Assembly (NCBI RefSeq): GCF_030936135.1
Contig: NC_082598.1
Coordinates: forward strand, 48,452,347-48,516,346
Direction of reading: 5' to 3'
DNA: 64,000 nucleotides
DNA from: Gavia stellata
Lineage: Eukaryota > Chordata > Aves > Gaviiformes > Gaviidae
Shown piece after piece: positions 1 to 11,424 of this stretch; position 1 is the first letter of the stretch; the number at the start of each line of letters is the position of its first letter. The notes under the pieces were generated by a model. The model was not told where the DNA came from. It did not search any database and worked only from the letters and a program-made list of their open reading frames with translations. The position numbers and the translations under genes were made by a program.

Positions 1-3000
1 AGAGAATTAATATCCAACATGTATAAGATACTAAGACAGTACTGCAGTAATTATTAGTTCAGAGCTCATTGTTTCATACGCGAGGTTAGGATTGTTTTGA
101 TGAAAACAGAGGCACGTTGTTTAGAGGCTCTTTTCCAGGTAGGCTTGGGAAGCCATGTTCTGTGATGGTCAAGTTATAATTTTGAGATTTTGGCGTTTAT
201 GTGACTTAACAGATTTTAGAAACAGTTTATTGCTCTCTCAGGACATCAGATGGCACTCTGTGCTTGTCAGTGAAGCCCAGAAGCTACAGTCAGTAACAGC
301 CTATGTGAAATTCATACACGGAGGTGCTAGTAAAAAACTTGGCTCAATTTGTGGCCTATATAGGGGATGTGGGTCAAGAATAATAGATGCTATAACTCTG
401 TCGCATGGTAGGAATCCACATCCATGCTTAATGTACAACTTTTAAGAATAGGCCAGATTTTTTATACCTCTCATAAATTGTGAGAAGGAAGGGGAAAAAA
501 TTCTTCTGGCTTTAATTTTTAACCTGGAGAAAGAAAAAGGTTACAGAGTAAAAAAATAAATTCAAGCATATAATTGTTTTCCTGTTCATGGTTCAAATGT
601 ATGTCAGTCTGAGATTCAGTTTCCTTCACTGACCCTAAATACTTAGATTTGCTTTTATTATGCTGGTGCCATTAATGTTTCAAATGTAGGCCTGTGCTTC
701 CCTCCCTGTAAACAGATTTGTGCACCAGCGTGGAGCGCAGATGATGTGTAAAAGAAATGTGACATTCATTTTTCTACTACCATCATCCTGAATTAATAGC
801 GTTCAGACCTAATCCTGGAAGTCAGGCAGGACAATGCGGAGTACATTTTTCCAAAGCAAATACACTTTCCATCATTTTTCTAGGATTTTTTTGACAGTCA
901 GGCTTCCTCTGATGGCTTAAAAAAGTACAAGCAAAGTATTTCACAGGCCAGGGTTTTATTGTGAAATATATTACATTTTTGCTCTGTTTCCTTTAATGTC
1001 ACTGTAAATAAGTTCCAGTCCAAACCAATACTATCAGCAGATACTGACAAATATTTCAGTTTATTGAGGAGGCTCTGTTTAGTTTATTGAGGCTCTGTCC
1101 TCTCAAGTAATTACAAAATATTCAGCAAATATTTGAATTTATTACTTATCTCATTCCCACAAATTAGTGCATCTCTTTGTTTAACAAATGGAGTTCACTG
1201 CTCTTGCCCCCAAGGTAAAGCATACACTGCAATCTCTCTTTTGCAGACAGTCTGAAAACCAGCCTTTCCTAAGTGAATCAACAGTTGAAAATGATCTCTG
1301 TAAATCAGTAAAGAGAGAGAACTTGCCATGTTGCATCTGATACCCCTATATAAGGCACAAACAGCTCAAAGCTCAATAATGATGTTTAATTGAGCCCAAC
1401 TCATGGTTTGGGGGTTTGTAGTATTTTAGTAGATTTTCAGCATGTTGAGGTATAACATCCTATGCTCTGGGACTCAGAAAAACCTCAGCTGTGACAATGC
1501 AATAATATATGTAATCTTCTGAACTATATTGATTTTGTTCCTTTATAACACATTTCTGTTGTTTTTTGGAGATAGGTTCTCTTTTAATTCCTTAACATTT
1601 GAATGAAGCTTAAATAAAATCTGAACTGTATGAAAGTAAGTAAGCATGAAAAGGAAAGGCTATAGGATTTTTTAAAAATAAGATAATAGCTCATTCAAAC
1701 CATCAAACATCTGACTTATGGAAATGAGGTATTTTCAGAAGTAGTGTAAAGGTGAGGTGTCTTGACTTTTGGCCTTTTTGATTGTTAAATAATTTTGAAA
1801 CTTTGTAATAATATTTTAAATCAAAATAAGAACTATGTTTTGAAGCAATGATGCATTAGCTAAAAAAAAAACCCCAAACTTGGTTATTCTTTACAGAGAT
1901 CGAAGGGTCTTTTACATTGTTATATGCTGTAGAAAAAGTACTGGAAAAAATGACCACCAAAACATGAGTCACAGACCAAATGACTTTTAGCAATCATGCA
2001 TCGGTGCAGTTTCCCTGCTTAGATTTTAAAAAATGTAATATCCCATCATTAATTAAGAATACATTCTAAAGTGAGTAAATTTTCTGTATTCACAGTGTGC
2101 ATGCAGCAAAATATCCCATGAATTCTTTCCAAAATGGAAAGCCATAACTGACATGAAATACATAAATTTCATACTTTTCCTTAGAAACAGAACCATTTCC
2201 ATCCTGTATTTGAACTGAAGCGTAGTGAATATCTGCACCGGTTTCATAAGTGAAAAGAAACAAAAGTTTCTCCGTGCAGAGCAACTAAGAGCTGTTTTTT
2301 GCTGACTCAACGAATCCTCCAGGTATTTCACTTCAGGAAGGGTGAGGAAGAATGTCTGTTGCACAGAGTGGACTATCGGATTGGCAAAAATGTTGCCATG
2401 TACCTTTTACCCAAGTTTTGCATATTGAAAGAGAAAGAGAAAGATGACTTACAAAACTTTTTTTTCATTTTCACTTTTTGCTTCTGTTTTTAAAGCAGTT
2501 GGTTTTATAGCACACTAGCAGCATAACTTCAATACTAGACAGCTTTTTAGTCATCTCTATTTCTCATTCTAATTATCACTCACTCATTGATTGACCTAGC
2601 GAAGGCCATTTTGCCCACTAATCCGTATAGTTTACTAGTAGTACAAGCAGCGTAATGCATATTGATGATGGATAGCAAAGCAAAGTAGGCAACTTTTTTC
2701 AATATTTACTTTTTTGGGGTTTTCAACATTTCTTTTTGGCATTTATTTTTACATAAGAAAATCAACTTCTGGAGTATCTGAAAAAAAAAAAAATCTACGT
2801 GTTCAAGTCAAGTCCACTGAACACTTTCAGTTAAAACAATAACAAAACCCCACTGGAAATGTTAAAATGGATCACTGTAGCATTTCTGAAATGGTATAGA
2901 CTGATTTTTCAAGTTAGATTCTTAAGACATGTAAGTATGTTCATAAGTTTAAAAAACAGTTGTTTTTCCAAGACAGCCATAAGAATAGTCTGATATTCAG

Positions 3001-4980
3001 GAACTGATTTACAAACACAAGCATATTTCTTCTGATTTGTATTTCTGAGGGAATATTTGCTATGAATAATGGGAAGGTGCTGGATAGTCTCCCAATGGCT
3101 GTTTGACAAAAATACTAATCAAAATTGAGGTGAAGAAGGCTCTTTTGAACAAATAACGATTCTCAAAAATAATTGCAAGAAAAAAGTAAACTCAATTTGA
3201 GAACTCTCCCTTCTGCCTGTGCTACACAAATAGTTCCTCATTTGTTACCAAATCACCAAAGAGACTTACTGGAAAGAAAAAACTGGCCAGAAAATCAACA
3301 CAGTCAAATTATGTTGGACACGTCTCAGGGTACAACTAGGTCTCTAGCATATTTGTTTGGTAAACGGGTCAGCTGTTTTGCAGCCAGGACCAACCAAGGC
3401 AAAATGGTATGTAAGGGAGGAAGACTGCTACATAGCCATTCTACTAAGAATACATGTTGTTTTCAACTTAATAAAAAGCAGGAATAAGTTATTTCTAAGG
3501 TGAAACCACAGAAGAAAAGAGAAGGAAGCAAAGATATGAAAGGATTAATTATTCAAGGCTAAATCATGACCATGTAATCAGTAAAGCGAACAAAAATTTC
3601 CTGAGGTTTAAATATTTACATCTTCTGCTAAGTACAAGAGGTTGCAACCAGAAATACAACTAGGCAACACTTATAAATGCAGTGTACAGATATTTGGTAA
3701 TCATTAAAGCAATGTTTAATATAGATTCCTTCATGAATGTAGATCTATACAGTGATAATTTTGTGTAACACAAGCACCTCACTGAAAATTCAATTTTCCT
3801 ATTCCTAACCCATTCGTAGGCATAATGATCCTTTTGTTTTACCCACCCAACTAGCCAATTATCTAGAACAATGAAACTCTATTTATGCATTGAAATTATT
3901 TCATTACAGCCATTCTCATGTTTTAATTCTAAAATGTTAGGCATTTTATCTCAAGATGACCTAAGCTATTACTGCCAGTGTTGACTGTTACCATCTTTTC
4001 TGACTCCTGAAATTCTTGCCTAGGAACACAAGACAAATGTTTCCATATTCTGTTACTAAATATTCTTTTGAAAGAGTTTCAAGGCTATATGTTCTACTAT
4101 TATTGACAAAAGGTGAGGGTGTGGTTTTTACTCTGCTAAAGGATAAGGGATACCTGGATTGTGTTGCGTCGTTCACCTATTGTGTCATGAACATTACATG
4201 CCCATCTGCACTCTTGAGTGTACATCTGCGGTTGTAGCTGAGCCAGTTATTTTACAAAGTTCATACCAGCAACCTACTCAACGCTACATAGTTTTATCTA
4301 AGGGAATCCTGGCGTAGCACAGCCACTGAATTTGTACCTCCAGCATCCTCTGAACCCCGTGTCATGACTTGCAGCCAATGAAGCAGCAGAGCAAGCTCAA
4401 GCAATGTGTGAGCAGCAGTGGCAAGGAGATTCACTGGTAATTTCCTGAGTCCATGTTAACAGCACTAATGAAGCAACAATAGACAACACAAGAGAAGGTA
4501 GACTTTTACCCAGTTTTATTTACTTTATTTTCACTCTTTAGGAAATGGAACTGACCATGTAAAAGGTGGAGCCATGTCCTATTTGTATCAGTAAGCACAA
4601 CAGAAGCACGTTCTGCACTTGATTCTTGAAGGGAATTAATGCCATATTTGGAAGAGTAAACTTTTAGCATCGATCATCCTTTGGAAAGGACTTTTGGCAG
4701 CCTGGCAGCTAACTCACTGGTCATTAGCACAGTTACTGGAAAGTTAACTCTCCCGTGAACAGTGCTTCAGCTTCACACAAGTGTCCCACAAATCTGATTT
4801 TTAGCATCGTAAATTCTCAGATTTCCTTCTGGCAATATGTGGCTGGATCCTCAAACATGATGGGAACCTTCTGGTTGGCCAGATGTGACCAGATGAAAAG
4901 AGGATATACAGATCAGGAACTCTCCATGTTTCAGGGCATAATCATATTTAATTTTGTAATAATATAACATCGAGCCTCTA
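1..4980. other. Intergenic region left of FGG, no gene recognised
   Basis: AT-rich non-coding sequence. The open frames here are short (about 104 codons or fewer), overlap on both strands and resemble no protein I know. No splice-linked exon set, tRNA-like fold or clear transposon end was seen. In mammals the flank on this side of FGG leads towards LRAT, but no LRAT exon is visible. Confidence 0.6.
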
Positions 4981-4984
4981 TAGA

Positions 4985-5125
4985 GTGCTTTTGTCCGTGA
5001 ATTTTAAATACATATTAAGCAAAGTTGAAACATTGATCCTGCTGTACAGAGGTGAAGTCATTTGCCTGAAATCACAAAGCCGACAACAGATCTAGCAGTG
5101 AGCCCCAGTCCTACCGTTCTTTTCA
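4985..5125 (-). repeat. MIR-like SINE relic, reverse orientation
   Basis: The stretch around 5050-5115 reads like the reverse complement of a MIR/CORE-SINE: an 'agaggtgaagtcatttgcc' type segment, then 'atcacaaagcc' and a diverged 'cagtgagccccagtc' segment. In MIR these correspond to the familiar gaggttaag, cttgcccaaggtcacac and gagccaggattc blocks. It is strongly diverged, so ancient. The call rests on remembered consensus and the edges are approximate. An L2-type relic is an alternative. Confidence 0.45.
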
Positions 5126-5544
5126 TCATTTGGTCAAACATGTATTGAAGTCAAAAGCTTCATTCAGCATTGTCTCATCACACACAATATTGTACAGACA
5201 CAAAAGCAGGCTTTCTCTGGAGGGGTCACAGCATAAAGATCAGGTGCAGGGCATGAGTAGAAAGCTATTAATGCTATTAATACAGATAGTAAGCAGAAGC
5301 ATATGCATAAAATAATCCGATTGGGATAAAGTCTGTAGCAGAAGAGGGAGCCTGTCACCAGTCTTGCAGGTGTGTTGAATAAAGCAGATACTGACAACAG
5401 TAGTTCCCCAGCAAGGAAGCTTTGATCAAAGTTGTTCAAATGGGCTCCTTGAGTTGAAGGATAGGGAAGATTCATGCGTTCATTGACTGTGAGAATTACC
5501 ACAGGCTTCTGTTCCAGGTATGCCACTGCCCAAAGTGACTTCAT

Positions 5545-5680
5545 ACCTTTCTCTGCTTCAGTTTTGTCATCTGCAGAATATGGAGAATGATGTTGATTCT
5601 CTTTGCAAAGCACATTGAGATCTGTGGTGGGAAAGTGCTACGTAACCGCAAAGTAGTATTTATTATTAGGCTATTGATAG
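5545..5680 (+). repeat. MIR-like SINE relic, forward orientation
   Basis: Contains 'ctctgcttcagttttgtcatctgcag', like the MIR segment ctctgtgcctcagtttcctcatctgtaaaatg. It is followed by 'ctttgcaaagcacattgagatc' and 'gaaagtgctacgtaa', ending in a TTATTATTAG-type tail near 5660. This order (core, gcaaagcgctttgagatct, gctat.taa, TTATTA tail) is typical of L2-mobilised amniote MIRs. Old and diverged. Boundaries are approximate. Confidence 0.55.
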
Positions 5681-5910
5681 TTATTACACGTAATTCAGAT
5701 AGTTACTGTGGCTTTTCCTTGCTCTATTTGAGTGAAACTTCTGCCAGCCCCATTCCAAAACCATGTGTGTGTTTCCTTTACGCTCATGTTACTAGAAGTA
5801 GAGTCTCCATGTCTTGTCTCACCTTCCCATCTCCCCTGAGATCTCCTGGCTGGAGCAGAGATCAAGCGGATAAGTGGGAAGCAGGTTCTGAAAATGGGAG
5901 GAGTAAGAGA

Positions 5911-6093
5911 TGTGTGCAAATTCTGGGAATCCACCTCAAACCCCTACCCCACCTCTTCCCGCCACCTCCCGGTGCCCGCCCCCAGCTTCAGCCTGCTCCC
6001 TTAAACTGCTGCTGCCCTGTGCTGGGTTGAACAGTTTCGGCTGCTGACTCCACAACTCGCACCGAGCAGTCAGCAGCGCCCGGTGGGACAGAC
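5911..6093 (+). promoter_or_regulatory. FGG: FGG proximal promoter and 5' UTR with STAT3/IL-6 motif
   Basis: TTCTGGGAA at 5921-5929 fits both the STAT palindrome TTCNNNGAA and the CTGGGAA class II IL-6 response core known from mammalian fibrinogen promoters. It is preceded by a C/EBP-like TGTGCAAA at 5913-5920. The following 160 bp is a pyrimidine- and GC-rich stretch leading to the start codon. No convincing TATA box is visible; TTAAA at 6001-6005 is only a weak candidate. The transcription start was not determined. Confidence 0.5.
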
Positions 6094-9000
6094 ATGATGG
6101 TGCAGAGGTTACGCAGCTGGGCTCCCCTGGGGCCTCTCCTCTCCCTGCTCTTTTCTGCCAGCACGGCGGTAAGTGAAGATACAGTGTTAGAAAACACGTC
6201 GGCGCGGAAAGCACTGTCAGAGAAAATTAACCGAAAATGGTCTTCTTTCTTCTCTTCAGTACATTGCTACCAGAGAAAACTGCTGCATATTAGATGAACG
6301 ATTTGTAAGTACCTGGACGGTTTTCTTTTATCTTGAGAGTCTAATTAAAGCTTTCCTATGCTGATCATTAACTACCATTATCACTTGTAGCTTTTTTTGA
6401 TCTTCATTGTTATTTTCGATATTTATTAAATGCACTGCGCTTAAACCTTTTATCTATTAATAGAGGTATAAGCTTGGTAAAAATGTAGGGGAGGCTGCAC
6501 TGTTGGCAAAAGCATGTATCCAGAAGACGCTACAAGTAACAGCATGCACCATTTTCTTGCTCTGTGTGTGTATGTACACTCAGTGTGAAACTGAACTGCC
6601 CCTGTCAATCCAAATGCTGCAGACAAAGTGGCAAATGCCTGCCCTTTTTTGTCCACAATCGGTTGTATAAGCAGTGCCTGAAAGTTCCCCTGCCCAAATA
6701 TTCTGCTCTCCTTTTTTTGCTCCTGAAGCATTGCCAGTTATTTTTCCTTCCTCTTTAGGGTAGCTACTGCCCAACGACCTGTGGCATTGCAGACTTCTTT
6801 AATAAATACCATCTCACTATGGATAATGAACTGCAGGAAATGGAGAGAATTTTGCGGCAAATTACTAACTCCACAGGAACAGTAGAACATTTGATTCAAC
6901 ACATCCAAAGCCTCTATCCTCCAGAGAAGCAGACACTATCAAGTGAGAATATTAAAATAACTACACAACTGAAAAACATAATTTATGTTGTTTTCTTGGT
7001 TTCTAATTTGCCTAATTGCAATAATTTTATACCTTTGTCTGTTTTACAGATTCAGTTGATGATTTTACTAAGAAGTCCAAGAAAATAATTGAAGAAATTA
7101 TCAGATATGAAAACACTATTTTGTCACATGAAAGTACTATACAGTAGGTATCTTCCACCTTTTATATCACTTGACATTTCAAATTGTTTTCCTTCTGTTC
7201 TTTTATCAAGTGCAGCTAAGGCTCCCTCAGAAAGGTTTTTTGTGCTCATGTGGACCATTGTGTCCACACTGTCATTAGTCACAGAAGGATCATGAGGATC
7301 TGATACTGCATTCTCTGCTCATCTGCATAAGCCATTAATTGTGCAAGAAGTGCAAGATAAGAATGTCAGGAAACATGGCGATATTTTTATTTATGTTTCT
7401 TTTGCTGTGCCAGCTACTCCTAAATTTTTTTTCATGACCTTTGGATATTTTATTAATTTGAGATTGTGCTGTAATGCAGAGTGTGTGGAATATTCGTACA
7501 ATCATTCACTCTGGCTAATTTTGCTGCATATATCCATGAAAATTAGCTCAGTTACATGGATATAAATCATAAGTAACTATAAACTCAGTGGTAGTCTTTT
7601 GTAAATTGGCATTGAAAATAAAATTGAAAACATCATTAACTTTTTTAAATCTTAAGGATACATTTTTTGACCTGAATGTAGAAAAATCTCCACTTCTATA
7701 ACATTATATCAAAGATAATTTAAGCATTCTGACACTTGCAGCAGTTTATTTACAGCATTTATGTTTTACAAATGCATCCATAATTAAAGAAAGAGGCATA
7801 ATTTATCATTTACTTCAGGCGAACAAAGAAAATCTTTCCATAGAGTTATATTCATACATTAATTACTGGTTTGAGTTTTGCTGATTAGAGTCAAGTTTTG
7901 CGTAAGATTAAGTGCGTACTTTCGCATTTTACCTGGTTTCCTCAACTTTAAATATCAGTGCTAACAGAGGCACCCCCTTTTACAGGGGTGTATGTAGCTG
8001 CATGCTACATAGGTGAGGCATGTGTGCAGGGGAATGTGGGTTACATATTCAGAAACAGCTGAAACAACAAGCCATTTTTATGTCTCTCTGTCCAGACAGT
8101 TGACAGATACACATATATTGAACAGCAACAGGATCACACAGCTGAAACAGAAGATTGCCCAACTTGAGTCACTCTGTCAGGAGCCATGTAGAGACACAGC
8201 TGAAATACAGGAGACAACTGGAAGAGGTGCACAAAATGCTTCTTGTATGGTGGAGGGTTAATTCAGTTACAAGTATCGCCAGTTTGGCATCACAGCTATG
8301 AGTTATTTGTAATCTTATGGGCCATAGATTTCTGCAAAGATATTTAAGTTAGCAAGTTATGAAAACAGTGCTTGGTTCAATATAAGTGCTAGGTAGATGG
8401 TCTGCAAACAAGGCATTCAGGTGGAACGGAGGTCTTGCTTGGTCCTTTGGTCTTTTTGGCCAAAATATGACTATCCCAAAATGTATGCAAAACATGAGGG
8501 ACATGAGTAGACTTTCCATGGACATAGGACAAACAGAAAATAGCTCATTATCACATTTCTATTGAGTTACCTGAAAAAAATTTAATTATTCCATTAGTTC
8601 CGTAAGTGCCTTTTTTGTTGCTGCAGAAATTAATGCAATGACTATATTTTACATCTAAGTTGCTTAAACTCTTACGTGAGGCTGAATTCCTCCTCATCTT
8701 ACACAAGTCCTGTGAACTTCAGTAGGATTTTTTATGGCAATGACATTAAAGTGTGTGGACTAAATAGCTAACTTTGCAACAATGACATTTAGATGAATCG
8801 TATTTCTTGCACTAAGAAAGTTAGAATATCAAATAAATGTGAGTTTGGAACTGTAGCTAGATTAATAACGAACCTTTGAATATCTTTACTTCAGATTGCC
8901 AAGACATTGCAAATAAAGGTGCCAGAAAAAGTGGTCTTTACTTTATCAAGCCTCAGAAAGCCAAGCAGTCATTCCTAGTCTACTGTGAGATTGACTCATA

Positions 9001-11208
9001 TGGCAACGGCTGGACTGTATTACAGAGGGTATGCCACTTATGTATTATTACCATGAACAAGCTTATTGCATCAGCAGTTTTTATTTGCCTGCATAAGTTA
9101 CATATCTTTTTGATCGAGGTTTTTGGTTTTGTTTTTGGCTTTTTTTCCCCCCAGAGACTGGATGGGAGTGAGGACTTCAAGAAAAATTGGGTTCAGTACA
9201 AGGAAGGATTTGGACATCTGTCTCCAGATGACACCACTGAGTTCTGGCTGGGCAATGAAAAGATTCATTTAATAACTACACAGTCCACTCTGCCATACAC
9301 CTTACGAATAGAACTGGAGGACTGGAGTGGCAAAAAAGGGTATTTACTCATGATGCTTCTGAAAATGACAGCTTAAAACCTACTGCTCCCACTGCTGCAT
9401 CAGTTTGTATGGCTCTCTGAAAAAATGATGAGCCCTTAGACCTGCTAACATGCATAGGACACTGCTTTGGCTGCCTGAACTCACTGCTGTGACATCAGTC
9501 ACCGTGTGTGACTTGTTGGCAGGGACATGTGTGTGTCTGAAGGCCACATGCTGGCAGCCCTACTTTATTTGGCAGAAGAAATCTGTTTCTTCTCTTCAAG
9601 TTTCTTCACATCTTATGCATCCTATGGACAAGATGATCATTGTAGTCCCTTCCAACTGAACTGTTCTATTTATTCTTTTCTTTTCTGTTCTATGTATTCC
9701 ATTCTCCAGGAGGGCTTACTATCCTTGCTATTTCTTGAGACATCCACTCCTTCCTCCCACCAATAATTTCCTCATGAACTAAGTAAGCCTAAGCATTATG
9801 AACCTGTGAGACTGACACCTAGACATCACTGAAGACTAGTAGTCAGAAAATGTGATACTGGAGCACAAAAGTTGCTTGGATGTGTGTCATTGAACTGAGG
9901 CACATAGTCATGCAAAACCAATTCCTTTTCAAATGCTAGGATGCCATAAGTGCCTTTTCTGCAGTTCAAACACCTCTGTATTTTTCATTCGTGCATGTAC
10001 TGGGAATGCAGCATGCTCATATTCACCATTATCCTTTGTTAACAGCACTGCTGACTATGCTGTATTCAAAGTGGGAAGTGAAGAAGACAAGTATCGACTG
10101 ACGTACGCCTACTTTATCGGTGGTGAAGCCGGGGATGCCTTTGATGGCTTTGATTTTGGAGATGATCCAAGTGACAAATCCTTTACCTATCACAATGGCA
10201 TGCGGTTCAGTACCTATGATAACGACAATGATAACTTTGCTGGCAACTGTGCTGAGCAAGATGGATCTGGATGGTGGATGAATAGATGTCATGCTGGCCA
10301 CCTCAATGGCAAATATTATATAGGTAAAATATCTTCTAAATACCTATAACCCAGGACACCATGTTTCAGTGACAAATTAAAATGGGTCGCTTTCATTCAG
10401 TATGTTTTGTCATCCAGATCTCCCAAAGCTGGTGTAGCCCATTCTTTACAATAACTGTTAATACCAGCAGTAGGAACTCACAGCTGCTTTCCAGCCCAAA
10501 GTGGGAGAATCAGTCCTGAGAGAAGCAAGCCAGGGGGAGAAGGGTGGTGAGCAGGGCCTGTTAGCATGCCCAGGGATGCCATGGAGGTGTTAGTACCAGA
10601 AAAATGTATGGACACGTACATTAGAAAGCAACTAACTTGTTTTGCTCCAATTGATATTTTTTAGATGGTGTGTACACATCGAAAGATGCTGGTCCATCTG
10701 GATATGACAATGGCATTATCTGGGCAACCTGGCGTGACCGGTGGTACTCCATGAAGAAAACTGCGATGAAAATCATCCCATTCAACAGACTGTCAGTAGA
10801 TGGACAGCAGCACAACTTAGGCAGCGCCAAACAGGTTCGACCACAGGACCAAGGAGATACTTAAAATGACAACAGAACATAGTTATAATTTCAAACACTG
10901 AGCATCTATAGCTGAAGTGTTAAGCCCACTGTATCTTAAAGAAGTTGGCTTTGTTTACCATTTTGTCACAGAAATGTTTGTACTTTGATTTTAGTATACC
11001 TTCCACATTACTACTTCTTTTAACAGATAGTCTTGTGATCAGAAATAATCCCCTGCCTTCATGGGCTTTAAATGCTAGATTTTTAATTTCCAACTAGTGT
11101 AACTATGTATGAACACTATCAACATGTCATCATAGCCTTAGGTACTTCTTTCTTTAGAAGAACACTAAAATACTCTCTTTTTTTCTGTTGTAGGTTGGAG
11201 ACTCGTGA
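6094..11208 (+). CDS. FGG: Fibrinogen gamma chain (FGG), 10 exons
   Basis: Secreted gamma subunit of the fibrinogen hexamer. Coding exons: 6094-6168, 6260-6304, 6759-6942, 7050-7143, 8096-8226, 8895-9028, 9155-9339, 10046-10323, 10665-10834, 11194-11208. The joined frame is 436 aa (human gamma-A is 437). A signal peptide of about 25 residues ends at ASTA and the mature chain begins YIATRENCC. Coiled-coil cysteine pairs CPTTC and CQEPC bound the helical region, and the sequon NST matches the mammalian glycosylation site. The C-terminal fibrinogen domain carries the calcium loop [17 protein letters not shown] and GYDNGIIW of hole 'a'. The tail [10 protein letters not shown] keeps the factor XIIIa Gln and Lys residues. 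Exon 4 uses donor CA|GTAGGT; a later GT would bring in a stop. The gene is in tandem with FGA. The chain ends VGDS where mammals have AGDV. Confidence 0.96.
9625..9680 (+). repeat. Old CR1 LINE 3' end in FGG intron 7
   Basis: The string 'agatgatcattgtagtccc' followed by 'ttccaactgaactgttct' matches the usual CR1 3' terminus (gatgatc...gtcccttccaacc...ttctatgattc). It lies inside intron 7 and continues into a pyrimidine-rich TTCTTTTCTTTTCTG stretch. Only the extreme 3' end is recognisable, and divergence suggests an old copy. Confidence 0.5.
10835..10864 (+). CDS. FGG: FGG gamma-prime-like read-through tail
   Basis: If the weak donor CAG|GTTCGA after exon 9 is not used, the frame runs on into intron 9 for nine codons (VRPQDQGDT) and stops at 10862-10864, giving a 441 aa chain. 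In mammals the gamma-prime isoform arises the same way and starts VRP, but has a 20-residue acidic, tyrosine-sulphated tail that binds thrombin. Here the tail is short and lacks Tyr. I found no AATAAA or ATTAAA within 10865-11193, so an early polyadenylated message is not supported. The open tail is seen directly; its use is unknown. Confidence 0.5.
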   Translation, partial: VRPQDQGDT

Positions 11209-11395
11209 AGCTACAAGTTCACAAAGACTGATCTGAACAGGGAAAACAAACCTATTATCGCTTAGACACCGAACTTACCTAACATTACACAGTTCCGTTT
11301 TGACTATAAAACACTGTTGAATGTAAAATGCCCAAGCCTCTTCCCTGAGCACTGCTTACCTCTGTACATGTTTTTTTTTTTCTGTACAAATTCTC

Positions 11396-11401
11396 AATAA
11401 A
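11396..11401 (+). promoter_or_regulatory. FGG: FGG polyadenylation signal
   Basis: AATAAA about 190 bp after the exon 10 stop codon, followed by a T-rich stretch. The 3' end is expected within about 25 bp. Confidence 0.85.
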
Positions 11402-11424
11402 TTTTTGATTATTACAAAAAATCT

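Noticed and set aside
5164-5613. 149-codon minus-strand open frame
   Set aside because: Overlaps a MIR-like relic, has no recognisable domain and no adjacent splice-compatible exons; consistent with chance.
7050-7147. Apparent in-frame stop at the end of FGG exon 4
   Set aside because: It appears only if the donor at 7148 is used; the donor CA|GTAGGT at 7144 gives a 94 bp exon, the remembered human length, and keeps the frame.
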